Positions 1-9,022 of a stretch of 48,295 bases of DNA are shown one piece after another. The position numbers and the translations under genes were made by a program. Source of the DNA: an uncultured Clostridia bacterium. Lineage in GTDB: Bacteria > Bacillota > Clostridia > TANB77 > CAG-508. The notes beneath the pieces are model-generated. The model ran no database searches and had not been told where the DNA came from. It saw only the letters and a list, made by a program, of their open reading frames with translations. Where the stretch lies: the NCBI GenBank assembly GCA_948485625.1, contig CAOMRW010000013.1:1-48295 (forward strand), in the 5' to 3' direction. The number at the start of each line of letters is the position of its first letter. The stretch's first letter is position 1.

Positions 1-142
1 AATTAAAAGTTAATTTTCAAATTTCTTTATGACATTTTCAAAAGTTATTGACACAACTTTTCACCGCAAATTTCGACATATATATTTCATTTTAGAGTTT
101 ATAATACTTTACTCATACATATAGAATAACAAATAAAATATT

Positions 143-883
143 CTATACATACTCCACATTAACTAAATACAAACCATTTGGAGGCAAAGTCTTACCAGAC
201 AAATTTCTGTCCTTTGACTCTATAATCTTTTCAATTTCCTCTGGTTGTAATTTCCCCAATCCAACATCAACCAAAGTACCTGAAATTATTCTAACCATAT
301 TATAAAGAAAACCATTTCCTGTCAACTCTATGTAAATCCTATTATCAGACATCTCAATAACTTTCGCATCATATATAGTTCTTACACTACTCTTACTACT
401 CGTTCCACTTGACTTAAAAGCCTTAAAATCATGCTCTCCAATAAAATACTTAGAAGCTATTTTCATTTTTTCTATGTCTAATTTTTGTGGAATATGAGTT
501 TCCAAATTTCTATATATAGCAGAAGAAAACTCTGAATTATTTATTATATATCTATAAGTTTTTCTCTTACATGTTAATCTACTATGAAATCTCTCATCTA
601 CATCTTCAGCTGAAATTATTCTTATAGACTTCTTCAAATTAGAATTTAAAGCAATAGCAATCTTATCAATTGGAATATTTGAATTAGTCTTAAAATTGGC
701 AACCTGTGCAATAGCATGAACTCCAGCATCAGTTCTTCCTGAAGCTGTTAAATCTACATTTTCTCCAGTAATACTTTTTATTGCCTGTTCTATTGTTCCT
801 TGAATATTCAATTTTGTAGGCTGTTTTTGCCAACCATTATATTCTTTTCCATCATATTCTATAACCAATTTTATATTTCTCAT
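143..883 (-). CDS. truA: tRNA pseudouridine(38-40) synthase TruA
   Basis: Converts uridines 38-40 of the tRNA anticodon arm to pseudouridine in the cytoplasm. The protein is 246 aa, the normal length for TruA, and carries the family motif ASGRTDAGVHA at residues 47-57 with the catalytic aspartate at 52. The C-terminal NGFLYNMVRIISGTL segment is also characteristic. It lies downstream of cdaA in the same orientation, about 130 bp away, and could be the last gene of that transcript. The 142 bp beyond its stop to the window edge contain no gene that I can see. Confidence 0.96.
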   Translation of the reverse strand: MRNIKLVIEYDGKEYNGWQKQPTKLNIQGTIEQAIKSITGENVDLTASGRTDAGVHAIAQVANFKTNSNIPIDKIAIALNSNLKKSIRIISAEDVDERFHSRLTCKRKTYRYIINNSEFSSAIYRNLETHIPQKLDIEKMKIASKYFIGEHDFKAFKSSGTSSKSSVRTIYDAKVIEMSDNRIYIELTGNGFLYNMVRIISGTLVDVGLGKLQPEEIEKIIESKDRNLSGKTLPPNGLYLVNVEYV

Positions 884-1015
884 AATTTCTCCTCATTTAC
901 CTTAATAGTTAATAGTTTTTATTTCTTTATGAACACATATATACTAAAATACAGTAATACTTATACTATTATATCAAAAAGGATCATCCCTATTGTCAGA
1001 TGAACCCTCTAATAA

Positions 1016-1957
1016 TTATTTTTCATTTTCTTCTGTTTCTTCTTTATTCTTTCTTTGTTTAGCTAATTTTTGTTTAATATTCAAATATATCTCATTTTTT
1101 CTTGTTCTCTTATCAGTAAACCTTTTTGTAACAATATTACTTATCAAAATTTTCTTTAATACATCTTCTCTAACATCTGCTATCAAAGTCCCATCTTTAG
1201 CAACAGAAATTTTTCCAGTCTCTTCTGATACTACTACAACTATACTATCAGATTCCTTTGATATTCCTATAGCAGCTCTATGTCTAGTTCCTAATTCTTT
1301 AGCAATATCTGGGTCATCAGCTAATGGTAATACACATGCTGCTGCTGCAATTTTATTATTACTTATAACAACTGCACCATCATGTAATGGTGTTTTAGGC
1401 ACAAATATATTTACTAAAAGTTGTGGTGATACATCTGAATTCATTGGCACTCCTGTTGATATTATATCTTGTATATTAATATCTCTTTCCATTACAATTA
1501 AAGCACCTGTCTTTGTTTTAGCAAGTTCAGTTGCAGCAATTACAACTTTATATATATCTTCTTTTGTTTTTGTTGCAATATCACTATTTATTCCAAAAAA
1601 CCTTATAAGCTTACTAGTTCCTAATTGTTCTAATGCTCTTCTTAATTCTGGCTGGAATATTACAATTATAGCAATTACTCCCCAATTCATAATTCCTGTC
1701 AAAATCCAATTTAATATTTTCAAATTCAAAATACTACTAAGCCATGTAGCAATAACTAGAAACGCTATCCCCTTTATTAATTGCCATGCTCTAGAACTCT
1801 TTACTATTTTAACAAAACAGTATAATAAAAATATTACTATTACTATATCTAAAATATTAGTAAACAAATCAAAAGGATTTTCTTTAAGATTGTGTAATCC
1901 TGTTAAGATATTTTCATTATAAAACTTTGTCCAAGTGCTATTTATACTTTCTCCCAT
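1016..1957 (-). CDS. cdaA: Diadenylate cyclase CdaA (c-di-AMP synthase)
   Basis: Membrane-bound enzyme that condenses two ATP into cyclic di-AMP. Three hydrophobic segments lie at about residues 36-50, 62-78 and 90-102, followed by a DisA_N (DAC) catalytic domain with LHDGAVVI (DGA at 193-195) and GTRHRAAIG (RHR at 225-227). These are the two signature motifs of the domain. The length of 313 aa is slightly more than the usual ~270-280, because of an N-terminal leader and a basic, charged C-terminal tail. In many Firmicutes cdaA is followed by cdaR (YbbR domain) and glmM; here the neighbours are truA and a 49-aa membrane peptide, so the usual regulator gene is not in this cluster. Confidence 0.95.
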   Translation of the reverse strand: MGESINSTWTKFYNENILTGLHNLKENPFDLFTNILDIVIVIFLLYCFVKIVKSSRAWQLIKGIAFLVIATWLSSILNLKILNWILTGIMNWGVIAIIVIFQPELRRALEQLGTSKLIRFFGINSDIATKTKEDIYKVVIAATELAKTKTGALIVMERDINIQDIISTGVPMNSDVSPQLLVNIFVPKTPLHDGAVVISNNKIAAAACVLPLADDPDIAKELGTRHRAAIGISKESDSIVVVVSEETGKISVAKDGTLIADVREDVLKKILISNIVTKRFTDKRTRKNEIYLNIKQKLAKQRKNKEETEENEK

Positions 1958-2053
1958 AATACACCTTCTTTTAATACTTTTACTTATTAATTAACAGTTT
2001 TTATTTCTGTGTATCCAGATATATAATAAATACTGTTTAGTTTATTTTCCTAA

Positions 2054-2203
2054 TTATATTAATGAATATATCAATGTTGCTGATACTGATAATATCATCA
2101 TAAAAGCTAATATTCCTGCCATTATTTTCACAAATACTTGTCCTTTATCAAATTGTTTTTGCTCTTTATTTTTTATTTTTATATCCTTATTCTTCTTCAT
2201 CAT
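2054..2203 (-). CDS. 49-aa single-pass membrane protein (DUF4044-like)
   Basis: A short reading frame with a strong GGAGGA ribosome binding site seven bases before ATG encodes MMKKNKDIKIKNKEQ, then a hydrophobic C-terminal helix (AGILAFMMILSVSATLIYSL). The layout, a basic N-terminus and one C-terminal transmembrane segment, resembles the small DUF4044 proteins of Firmicutes; that assignment is from memory of the family and is tentative. It lies between pyrimidine-nucleoside phosphorylase and cdaA on the same strand and is probably cotranscribed with them. Function is unknown. Confidence 0.7.
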   Translation of the reverse strand: MMKKNKDIKIKNKEQKQFDKGQVFVKIMAGILAFMMILSVSATLIYSLI

Positions 2204-2265
2204 ACTTTCCTCCATTTTTCATACTGTATTTATTATAGCACTAAATTAATAATAATTTCAACAAA

Positions 2266-3570
2266 TTATTTGCAAATACCAAAAATTGTTTTCGTTTGTT
2301 CCTTTACACTATTTTCAATTACTATAATATCTTTCATTTTTTCTTTAGCAATTTTTAATCTTTCTAAATCATTTGCATGTATATATCCCAATATATCTCC
2401 ATTTTTTACTTTATCTGCAACTTTTTTATTAAATACGATTCCAACTGTATAATCAATACTATCTTCTTTCTTTACTCTTCCTGCTCCTAAATTACATGCT
2501 ACCTTTCCAACTTCTTCTGCATTTATTTCATGAATATATCCATCATTTTGAGCAATTATTGGTTCAATATATTTTGCTTTTTCAAATTTCTCTATATTTT
2601 CTAAATATGAAATATCACCATTTTGATTTTTTACCATTTCTACAAATTTATTAAATGCTTTTCCATTATTAATATTTTCAAGAATCTTTCTCTTATTTTC
2701 TTCTAAATCAGCACAAATTCCAGATAATTTTATCATATATGAACCTAATTCTAATACAACTTGTTTCAAATCTTCTGGCATAATTCCTTTTAAGAAACTT
2801 ATTGCTTCTATAACTTCTAAATTGTTTCCAACTGCATATCCTAAAGGCTCATCCATATTTGTCAAAACACAAACTGTTTCTCTATTGGCTAATTTTCCAA
2901 TCTCAATCATTTCATTTGCAAGCTTTTTCGCATCATCAATATTCTTCATAAAAGCTCCATTTCCAACTGTTACATCTAAAACAATCTTTTCAGCTCCACT
3001 TGCTATTTTCTTGCTCATAATACTTGATGCAATTAACGGAATGCTCTCTACACATGAAATACTATCTCTTAAAGCATATAACTTTTTATCTGCTGGTGCA
3101 AGATTCATTGTCTGTGAAATCATACTTATCCCTATATTTTCCACATTCTCTACAAAACTGTTAATATCTATGTCAGTTTTATATCCAGGTATAGATTGCA
3201 TCTTATCAACAGTTCCACCTGTAAAACCCAATCCTCTTCCAGACATTTTAGCAACTGGTACACCAAGTGATGCAACTAATGGTAAAAGACAAATCGAAAC
3301 TTTATCTCCAACTCCTCCTGTTGAATGCTTATCAACTATTATTTTGCCTAATCTAGATAAATCTAATATTTCTCCTGAATTTGCCATTTCTATTGTTAAA
3401 TCTGTGATTTCTTTTTTTGTCATTCCATTTAAATATATTGCCATTACTAAAGCAGACATTTGGTAATCTGCAATTTCTTCCTTTACATATCCATTTACAA
3501 AATATTGTATTTCTTCTTTTGTTAATTCTTTCTTATCTCTCTTTTTTTCTATAATATCTAAAATATTCAT
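2266..3570 (-). CDS. pdp: Pyrimidine-nucleoside phosphorylase
   Basis: Splits uridine, deoxyuridine or thymidine with phosphate to the free base and (deoxy)ribose-1-phosphate in nucleoside salvage. At 434 aa it has the family length. Visible motifs are KHSTGGVGDKVS (residues 81-92, phosphate binding) and SGRGLGFTGGTVDKMQSIPGY within 110-130, the thymidine/pyrimidine phosphorylase signature. The C-terminal domain (GYIHEINAEEVGKVACNLGAGR) matches the PYNP C-terminal domain. Motifs alone do not separate Pdp from DeoA; a broad-specificity Pdp is usual in Firmicutes. It is divergent from the small plus-strand gene at 3662. Confidence 0.95.
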   Translation of the reverse strand: MNILDIIEKKRDKKELTKEEIQYFVNGYVKEEIADYQMSALVMAIYLNGMTKKEITDLTIEMANSGEILDLSRLGKIIVDKHSTGGVGDKVSICLLPLVASLGVPVAKMSGRGLGFTGGTVDKMQSIPGYKTDIDINSFVENVENIGISMISQTMNLAPADKKLYALRDSISCVESIPLIASSIMSKKIASGAEKIVLDVTVGNGAFMKNIDDAKKLANEMIEIGKLANRETVCVLTNMDEPLGYAVGNNLEVIEAISFLKGIMPEDLKQVVLELGSYMIKLSGICADLEENKRKILENINNGKAFNKFVEMVKNQNGDISYLENIEKFEKAKYIEPIIAQNDGYIHEINAEEVGKVACNLGAGRVKKEDSIDYTVGIVFNKKVADKVKNGDILGYIHANDLERLKIAKEKMKDIIVIENSVKEQTKTIFGICK

Positions 3571-3588
3571 TAAAACACTCCTTAATCC

Positions 3589-3617
3589 TTGAAATTATGT
3601 TACCTTTATGTTATAAT
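3589..3617 (+). promoter_or_regulatory. Sigma-A type promoter for the 3662 gene
   Basis: TTGAAA (3589-3594), a 17-bp spacer, then a perfect TATAAT (3612-3617). It sits 45 bp before the start codon of the small gene at 3662, in the divergent intergenic region. Confidence 0.75.
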
Positions 3618-3661
3618 TATGCTATAAATTCATTATTATAACAAGTTTAGGAGGACATTAT

Positions 3662-3844
3662 ATGCAAACATTCATCTATGTTATTATTGGGTTACTCATC
3701 TATGTAGCTGTATTAGCACTTCTTCTTCTTTTTATGGCAGGATGTCATGAAAACAACGAAATCTATGACAAGTGCTATGAAAATGACCCACTCCTTGTAA
3801 TTGATGATGACGAAACCACCACAGACATTAAAGAAATCACATGA
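3662..3844 (+). CDS. 60-aa single-pass membrane protein
   Basis: Small protein of unknown function. Residues 5-26 (YVIIGLLIYVAVLALLLLFM) are a transmembrane helix at the N-terminus, followed by a short Cys-containing and strongly acidic tail (DDDETT). It has an AGGAGG site six to eight bases before ATG, a near-consensus promoter upstream and a strong terminator directly downstream, so it is a monocistronic, probably well expressed gene. No family recognised. Confidence 0.75.
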   Translation: MQTFIYVIIGLLIYVAVLALLLLFMAGCHENNEIYDKCYENDPLLVIDDDETTTDIKEIT

Positions 3845-3861
3845 CCTAAACCTGTAGTTTG

Positions 3862-3890
3862 AGGCACTGGAAATATTCCAGTGCCTTTTC
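3862..3890 (+). terminator. Rho-independent terminator of the 3662 gene
   Basis: Perfect 10-bp stem (GGCACTGGAA at 3863-3872 and TTCCAGTGCC at 3876-3885) with a 3-base loop, followed by TTTT. It lies 18 bp after the stop codon of the small membrane protein gene. Confidence 0.85.
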
Positions 3891-4001
3891 CATTACAAAA
3901 CATTTATTAAAATTAATCTATCATATATTTCTACATCTTTATATTCATCATATCCATAATATCCACAATATATATATTTATTTAAAATCAATATTAATTA
4001 T

Positions 4002-4628
4002 TTAAACAAAATTCTTCGTAAAGCTCTTTCTATGTATTGGGCATAATCCATATTCTTTAATTGCTGTTATATGTTTAGCAGTACCATATCCTTTATGTTG
4101 AATAAATCCATATTGTGGATAAACTTCATCCCACTCTCTCATAATTCTATCCCTTGTAACTTTTGCAATAATTGAGGCAGCAGCTATTGAATAACATTTA
4201 GCATCTCCTTTTATTATTGACTCATATGGAACTCCATTTGTATCTATATGTTGCAAAGCATCAATTACAATTAAATCTGGTCTTATATCTAAACCTTTTA
4301 CAACACTTGTTACTCCTTGTTTTGTCGCATTTAGAATATTAATATCATCAATTATATCTTGTCCAATTATAGCAACAGAATAACTTAATGCTTCTTCTAA
4401 AATTTTATCATATAACAATTCTCTTTTCTTTTCAGAGACTTTTTTTGAATCATTTACTCCTTCAATCATTGAATCTTCTGGCATAATAACACCTGCAATA
4501 ACTACTGGTCCAGCTAATGGTCCTCTACCTGCTTCGTCTATTCCACATATATTCTTGAATCCATTTTGATGTAACTCTTTCTCTATCTGTTTTAAATTTA
4601 CTAGTCTTTCTAATTCTTTATCTTTCAT
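4002..4628 (-). CDS. rnhB: Ribonuclease HII
   Basis: Cleaves the RNA strand of RNA-DNA hybrids and removes misincorporated ribonucleotides. The 208-aa protein carries GIDEAGRGPLAGP at 29-41, with the acidic pair D31-E32, and a further catalytic Asp at about 123 (IVIDALQH). The AAASIIAKVTRD segment is diagnostic of type 2 RNase H. Its start is 15 bp after the stop of the upstream pseudopilin gene, suggesting cotranscription. Confidence 0.96.
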   Translation of the reverse strand: MKDKELERLVNLKQIEKELHQNGFKNICGIDEAGRGPLAGPVVIAGVIMPEDSMIEGVNDSKKVSEKKRELLYDKILEEALSYSVAIIGQDIIDDINILNATKQGVTSVVKGLDIRPDLIVIDALQHIDTNGVPYESIIKGDAKCYSIAAASIIAKVTRDRIMREWDEVYPQYGFIQHKGYGTAKHITAIKEYGLCPIHRKSFTKNFV

Positions 4629-4643
4629 TTTATTTCCTTCTTT

Positions 4644-5183
4644 TTATGTATCTAAATTTTGTAAATCAGTTAATGAAAAATATAATACTTCATCATATGC
4701 AAATCCTTCAGTATTATATACTTCTATTTCTAAATTTTTAACATCATATTTTATAATATACCATCCATACTTCTCATTTGAATCTACATTTGTAAGCCCC
4801 ATATCAATTAAATTTTGTGTTGTCAATTTATAATAATATATATAATTTGAATTATTTAATGTTATATTTTCCTGTGTTATATTAATATTTCCATTAAATA
4901 TACTACTATCAGTAATCTCATCACCTTTTAATTCTGATTTAGCATTAGCTATTCTAACATCTTTATCTGTAGCAGTTTCTATATTAGTTCCCATTTTAAA
5001 ATTTGCATTCTCAACATATTCTTTCCCCTTTACTTTTATCAATAACATATTTGTTATTAAATTCTCAAGTTCAGACTCTTTTATCATTTTACTACCAGTA
5101 TTTATAGATATTCCTACTAACACTAATAATATCAAAATAGTAAATACTAAAGCAATCATAGTTATTCCCTTATTATTCTTCAT
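4644..5183 (-). CDS. Pseudopilin-like protein
   Basis: The N-terminus MKNNKGITMIALVFTILILL is a type IV prepilin-like leader: a short basic stretch ending in Gly, then a long hydrophobic helix. Glu at mature position 5, usual in true pilins, is absent (Ala here), as in many clostridial pseudopilins. The remaining ~140 residues (hydrophilic, Asn/Thr-rich, 179 aa in total) resemble no domain I know. The larger protein at 5464-7320, upstream on the same strand, has a closely similar leader. It is probably a surface-exposed or secretion-associated subunit; no pilus assembly genes are visible in the window. Confidence 0.65.
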   Translation of the reverse strand: MKNNKGITMIALVFTILILLVLVGISINTGSKMIKESELENLITNMLLIKVKGKEYVENANFKMGTNIETATDKDVRIANAKSELKGDEITDSSIFNGNINITQENITLNNSNYIYYYKLTTQNLIDMGLTNVDSNEKYGWYIIKYDVKNLEIEVYNTEGFAYDEVLYFSLTDLQNLDT

Positions 5184-5330
5184 ATTATTCCTCCGCTTTT
5201 ATTTTTTTATATTATATCAATTACTCATTTTTTATTCAAGCACTATTTTTTAAGTTTTTTAATTCAAATTAAAAAACTACTTACATTCTTACTTCTAGTA
5301 ATTCTATTTCTTTTACTTTAATAATAAAAT

Positions 5331-5442
5331 TAAAGCTGTGGTGATAGGGGGCCAGGTCTTAAATCCCCATTTTTTATACAAAAAATGGGGATTTAAGACC
5401 TGGCCCCCTATCACCACCACAGACCTTTTTACAGCCCCTTTT
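5331..5442. repeat. Long palindromic intergenic repeat, copy 1
   Basis: Core palindrome at 5339-5416 with arms reading TGGTGATAGGGGGCCAGGTC inward through TTAAATCCCCATTTTTT around an ATAC loop. Copies 2 (8918-8994) and 3 (23487-23563) share the core almost base for base. In this copy the left outer stem is shorter (AGCTGTGG against CCACCACAGACC), so a few bases appear to have been lost on the left. It lies between two minus-strand pseudopilin genes and probably terminates the 5464-7320 transcript. Confidence 0.85.
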
Positions 5443-5463
5443 ATATCTCCCACTATCAATTAT

Positions 5464-7320
5464 TTAAGGACATAATGAAACACGAAAAACATCATAATTA
5501 GATCCGTTATTATGAAACACACGTATATAAAAAATTCCAGCATTTTGTGAATCATCATATGCTCCTCCACGAAGTGAAAAAGTCCAAGTATATGAACCCA
5601 AATCAAAACTATCTGAAAACCAATTCCTAGTACCTGTATATACTTCTTTTGTTCCATCCCCTATTTTTCCAATATTATAATTATTATATTTCGTTACATA
5701 TTTTGTACTATCTGATTCCACTGTTAGTCCTGTTATTGTACTCCAATTGCTATAATCCGAAAGTTGTCCATTACATAAGAAAAATGCTGCTGTATATTCA
5801 TATCCTCCTCCTGACATATCATATATTCCATATACATTTCCTGTTGTACTTTGATTTACATTTGTTTTATATGATTCTCCTGTTGAGCCTCCTGTATAGC
5901 ATCCTAAATTGTTTATTGTAACTTCTTGTGCATTTCTTCCATATCTACTATGTGTTAAATATGCTACTGCTCCCCATTCACTATTTTTTGTCATATGACT
6001 ATTCATATAACTTATTTTATTATCAAATAAATCTACTGTCCCAGTATATCCATATGTTGCTGTTCTTGCATTTGTATATTGCTTTTCTATAGATTGACCT
6101 CTTTGACTTTCTACTCCATATATACTTTTTAAATCTGCTCCTGTTACTCCACTCATTTCAAATTTTGCAAACCAAAATCCTGATAATTTATTACTCCATC
6201 CTCCCATTTCTACATTATTGTCAAATGCTGGATGTACTATATATTTTTCTCCATTATAATCTACTGTATCTACTCCCTCATCTAGCTTTAGTCTTATTGA
6301 GGCATCTTCTGCTTTCCATTGCCCATATCCATCATAATATCCTGTTGGTGTTGTACTTGTTTCATTTTCATAATATGTTATTCTATATGCATATCTTGGT
6401 ATCCATACAAAGTAACTCTCATTTGCTGTTCTTGTATTTGCCCATCTATTTTCTTCATAATTATACCAATTTGTATCTGTATTTGTTGTTGGTACTATAT
6501 TATTTGAATCATTCCATTTTACTGGTGTCATCGATTCTCCACCTGATGTTAATATTGGTGTATTTGGGTTACTTACTACTTCTTTTGTATTGTCTTTTAG
6601 CCATATTACATCTATTTTTCCATGATTTGTTGAAAATGTTGTTCCCTCTACAACCTCACTTGTTTCTGTTGGTCTTACTACTACATTTATCTCACATGTT
6701 GCTGTATGACTTCCATATGTAACTGTTATTGTTGATGTTCCTGCTGTTGTTCCTCCTTTTAATGTTATTACACTTCCATTTATACTTTCTACTGTTACAT
6801 TTGTATTATTTGATTCTGCTTTTAATGTCTCTATTGTTACTGTTTTATCCATTTCACTTGGGTTTCTATCTACTTTTACAGCATTTTCTGTTAATGTCAT
6901 TTTATAATATTCTTCATTTATTACTACATAATAATTTATTGGATCTGGACTTCCATTATATTTTACTGTTATTGTTGCTGTTCCATTTATTGATAATGAA
7001 ATTGCATCTTTATCTAAACTTAATGCCATTACTTCTTCTATTTTATATCCTCTATCTATTAATTTACTCACTATATTTGACATTTCTGGTTTATCTATTT
7101 CATTTATATATTGAGAAATTAATAGTTCTGAATATATTAAATTTGCCTCTTCTTCTATATTTGCAATTTCTGTTTTTATTTTAGCTTCTCCTGCTTTAGC
7201 AAATAAACCACTTCCTGTTAAAGAAGCTATTGATATTCCTGCTAATATTAATAAAATTATTATTGTTATTACTAATGCTATTAATGTTATAGCTCTTTGA
7301 TTTTTAATTTTCATATTCAT
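5464..7320 (-). CDS. Surface protein: pseudopilin leader, Ig-like domain and FGE/C-type-lectin-like C-terminus
   Basis: The chosen ATG at 7320 follows an AAAGGAGA site by about nine bases; an upstream ATG at 7347 would place that site inside the coding region. About 618 aa. The leader (KIKNQRAITLIALVITIIIL) is prepilin-like without Glu5. Residues ~120-220 look like a bacterial Ig-like (Big_2) domain ending in TVTYGSHTATCEINV. The C-terminal ~330 residues match the formylglycine-generating-enzyme/C-type-lectin fold: FVWIPRYAYRI, GFWFAKFEMSG, NSEWGAVAYLTHSRYG, NVYGIYDMSGGGYEY and a terminal RGGAYDDSQNAGIFY...FRVSL. This terminal segment is of the type diversified in many DGR target proteins, but no matching template repeat is visible here. 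Probably an adhesin-like surface protein. Confidence 0.72.
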   Translation of the reverse strand: MNMKIKNQRAITLIALVITIIILLILAGISIASLTGSGLFAKAGEAKIKTEIANIEEEANLIYSELLISQYINEIDKPEMSNIVSKLIDRGYKIEEVMALSLDKDAISLSINGTATITVKYNGSPDPINYYVVINEEYYKMTLTENAVKVDRNPSEMDKTVTIETLKAESNNTNVTVESINGSVITLKGGTTAGTSTITVTYGSHTATCEINVVVRPTETSEVVEGTTFSTNHGKIDVIWLKDNTKEVVSNPNTPILTSGGESMTPVKWNDSNNIVPTTNTDTNWYNYEENRWANTRTANESYFVWIPRYAYRITYYENETSTTPTGYYDGYGQWKAEDASIRLKLDEGVDTVDYNGEKYIVHPAFDNNVEMGGWSNKLSGFWFAKFEMSGVTGADLKSIYGVESQRGQSIEKQYTNARTATYGYTGTVDLFDNKISYMNSHMTKNSEWGAVAYLTHSRYGRNAQEVTINNLGCYTGGSTGESYKTNVNQSTTGNVYGIYDMSGGGYEYTAAFFLCNGQLSDYSNWSTITGLTVESDSTKYVTKYNNYNIGKIGDGTKEVYTGTRNWFSDSFDLGSYTWTFSLRGGAYDDSQNAGIFYIRVFHNNGSNYDVFRVSLCP

Positions 7321-7649
7321 CTTTTCTTTCTCCTTTGTTATATTCACATATACAATTTTTAAAACTTGATTTTATATATTTATAAAAAACACAACATATT
7401 TTATAAAATAAAAATCATTATTTCTAAAATGCATTATATCTTTTTATTTTTATATAACACAAGAAAAATAATTAGTTTTAGTAATAGTTTTTTAACATAA
7501 TATCTTATTCCTCAACAACTTTTAAGAAAAAATCAACTAATAAAAAAATAATTACATACTTTTCACAAAAAATTCACAAACATATTGTATTCTAGTATAA
7601 AATTAGGTTATGATATAACTACAAATAACTTTTAGGAGGAAATTAAACA
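7321..7649. other. Divergent intergenic region, no gene seen
   Basis: Very A+T-rich spacer between the divergent pseudopilin-like gene and htrA. Apart from the ribosome binding sites and one candidate htrA promoter I see no structure, gene or repeat in it. Confidence 0.6.
7573..7601 (+). promoter_or_regulatory. Candidate promoter for htrA
   Basis: TTCACA (7573-7578), a 17-bp spacer and TATAAA (7596-7601). An overlapping alternative is TTGTAT with TATGAT about 18 bp later. Either would start transcription roughly 30-45 bp before htrA. Confidence 0.45.
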
Positions 7650-8888
7650 ATGGAAGAAAATGAAAACAAAACAAAATTTAAAGCAATTCCAACAACAGGA
7701 GAATCAACATACACAAAATCACAAAAAAAACATACAGGATTTGGCAAGAACATACTATTACCATTTATAAGTGGAGTTGTGGGATGTACAGTTGTAATAG
7801 GAACATGCTTTGGAATACCATCAATAAGAACTAAGCTAATTGGAAATCCATCAATAAGCACAACAAACAATACATCAACAAATTCAGATGGATATATCAA
7901 ACAAATATCATTAAGCAAATACTCAGACACAGCAGTATATGCTGCAAACAAAATATTACCATCAATAGTAGGAATAAAAATTGAATACACAGTAAATTCA
8001 ACAACTTTATTTGGAAGAGCAAATACATCAACAGCAGTAGCATCTGGTTCAGGAATAATAATAAGTGAAGATGGATACATTCTTACAAATAATCATGTTG
8101 TATCTTCAAGTTCAGAATCAAACTCTTACTATCAAATTTCAGAAGCAACAAAAATAAGTGTAACATTATTTGATGACGAAACTGAATATGAAGCAAAAAT
8201 TGTAGGAAAAGATGCACAAACTGACTTAGCTGTTATAAAAATTGAAAAAAATAACTTAATAAAAGCTGAATTCGCTGATTCAGACAGTGTAAAAGTTGGT
8301 GAATTTGCAATGGCTGTTGGAAACCCTGTAAACATGACTAGTACAGTAACAACAGGTATTGTTAGTGCTGTAAATAGAAAAATTACTGATTCAGAAGGTA
8401 AAACATATAAATGCATTCAAACAGATGCAGCCATAAACTCTGGAAACAGTGGAGGAGCTTTAGTAAATAGTGAAGGTAATGTTATAGGAATAAACACTTT
8501 AAAACTATCTGGTTCAGGAATTGAAGGAATTGGATTTGCAATTCCAATTAATTCTACTACAGATATCACATCACAACTAATTCAATATAGCAAAGTAAAA
8601 AGACCTTATATAGGAATCTCTGGAATTGACTTAGATGAAGCTACTGCCAAAAAATATGAACTAGTTATTGGTATATATGTAAAAACAATAGATGACTTCT
8701 CTTCTGCCGAAAAAGGTGGATTAAAAGCTGGAGATGTAATCATTGAAGCTGATGGAAAATCTATAAAAACAATGGATGAACTAAATGAAATTAAAAACTC
8801 ACATCAAATTGGAGACCAAATGAAATTAAAAGTAAATAGAGATGGAAATGAAAGAGAATTAACATTAACTTTAGGAGAACAACCTTAA
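7650..8888 (+). CDS. htrA: Membrane-anchored HtrA/DegP-type serine protease
   Basis: Envelope quality-control protease degrading misfolded exported proteins. 412 aa: cytoplasmic N-terminus, a transmembrane anchor at about 35-55, an S1C trypsin-like domain and one PDZ domain (about 320-410). The catalytic triad is visible as H149 (LTNNHVV), D192 (TDLAVIK) and S267 (NSGNSGGALV). The RBS AGGAGG lies 11 bases before ATG. It is monocistronic, ending in the second long palindromic repeat. No two-component system of the CssRS type is nearby, so its regulation is not visible. Confidence 0.95.
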   Translation: MEENENKTKFKAIPTTGESTYTKSQKKHTGFGKNILLPFISGVVGCTVVIGTCFGIPSIRTKLIGNPSISTTNNTSTNSDGYIKQISLSKYSDTAVYAANKILPSIVGIKIEYTVNSTTLFGRANTSTAVASGSGIIISEDGYILTNNHVVSSSSESNSYYQISEATKISVTLFDDETEYEAKIVGKDAQTDLAVIKIEKNNLIKAEFADSDSVKVGEFAMAVGNPVNMTSTVTTGIVSAVNRKITDSEGKTYKCIQTDAAINSGNSGGALVNSEGNVIGINTLKLSGSGIEGIGFAIPINSTTDITSQLIQYSKVKRPYIGISGIDLDEATAKKYELVIGIYVKTIDDFSSAEKGGLKAGDVIIEADGKSIKTMDELNEIKNSHQIGDQMKLKVNRDGNERELTLTLGEQP

Positions 8889-8893
8889 ATATT

Positions 8894-9022
8894 AAAGGGG
8901 CTGAAAAAAATCTGTAGTGGTGATAGGGGGCCAGGTCTTAAATCCCCATTTTTTATACAAAAATGGGGATTTAAGACCTGGCCCCCTATCACCACTACAG
9001 ATTTTTTACAGCCCTTTTTTTT
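8894..9022. repeat. Long palindromic intergenic repeat, copy 2
   Basis: Core palindrome 8918-8994 as in copy 1. The outer stem AAAGGGGCTG...TCTGTAGTGG pairs with CCACTACAGATTTTTT...ACAGCCCTTT and is followed by a T-run. The whole folds into one very long hairpin directly after the htrA stop and against the stop of the convergent gene at 9021, so it can act as a bidirectional terminator. Confidence 0.88.

Noticed and set aside
974..1005. Third REP-like palindrome (ATCAAAAAGGATCATCCCTA...)
   Set aside because: Similar in outline only; arms do not pair well and could be chance.
993..1922. Long plus-strand open frame antisense to cdaA
   Set aside because: Antisense shadow: no ribosome binding site, hydrophobic nonsense composition, and cdaA on the other strand has all catalytic motifs.
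2822..3466. Plus-strand open frame antisense to pyrimidine-nucleoside phosphorylase
   Set aside because: Mirror of a conserved gene; no RBS and no family motif.
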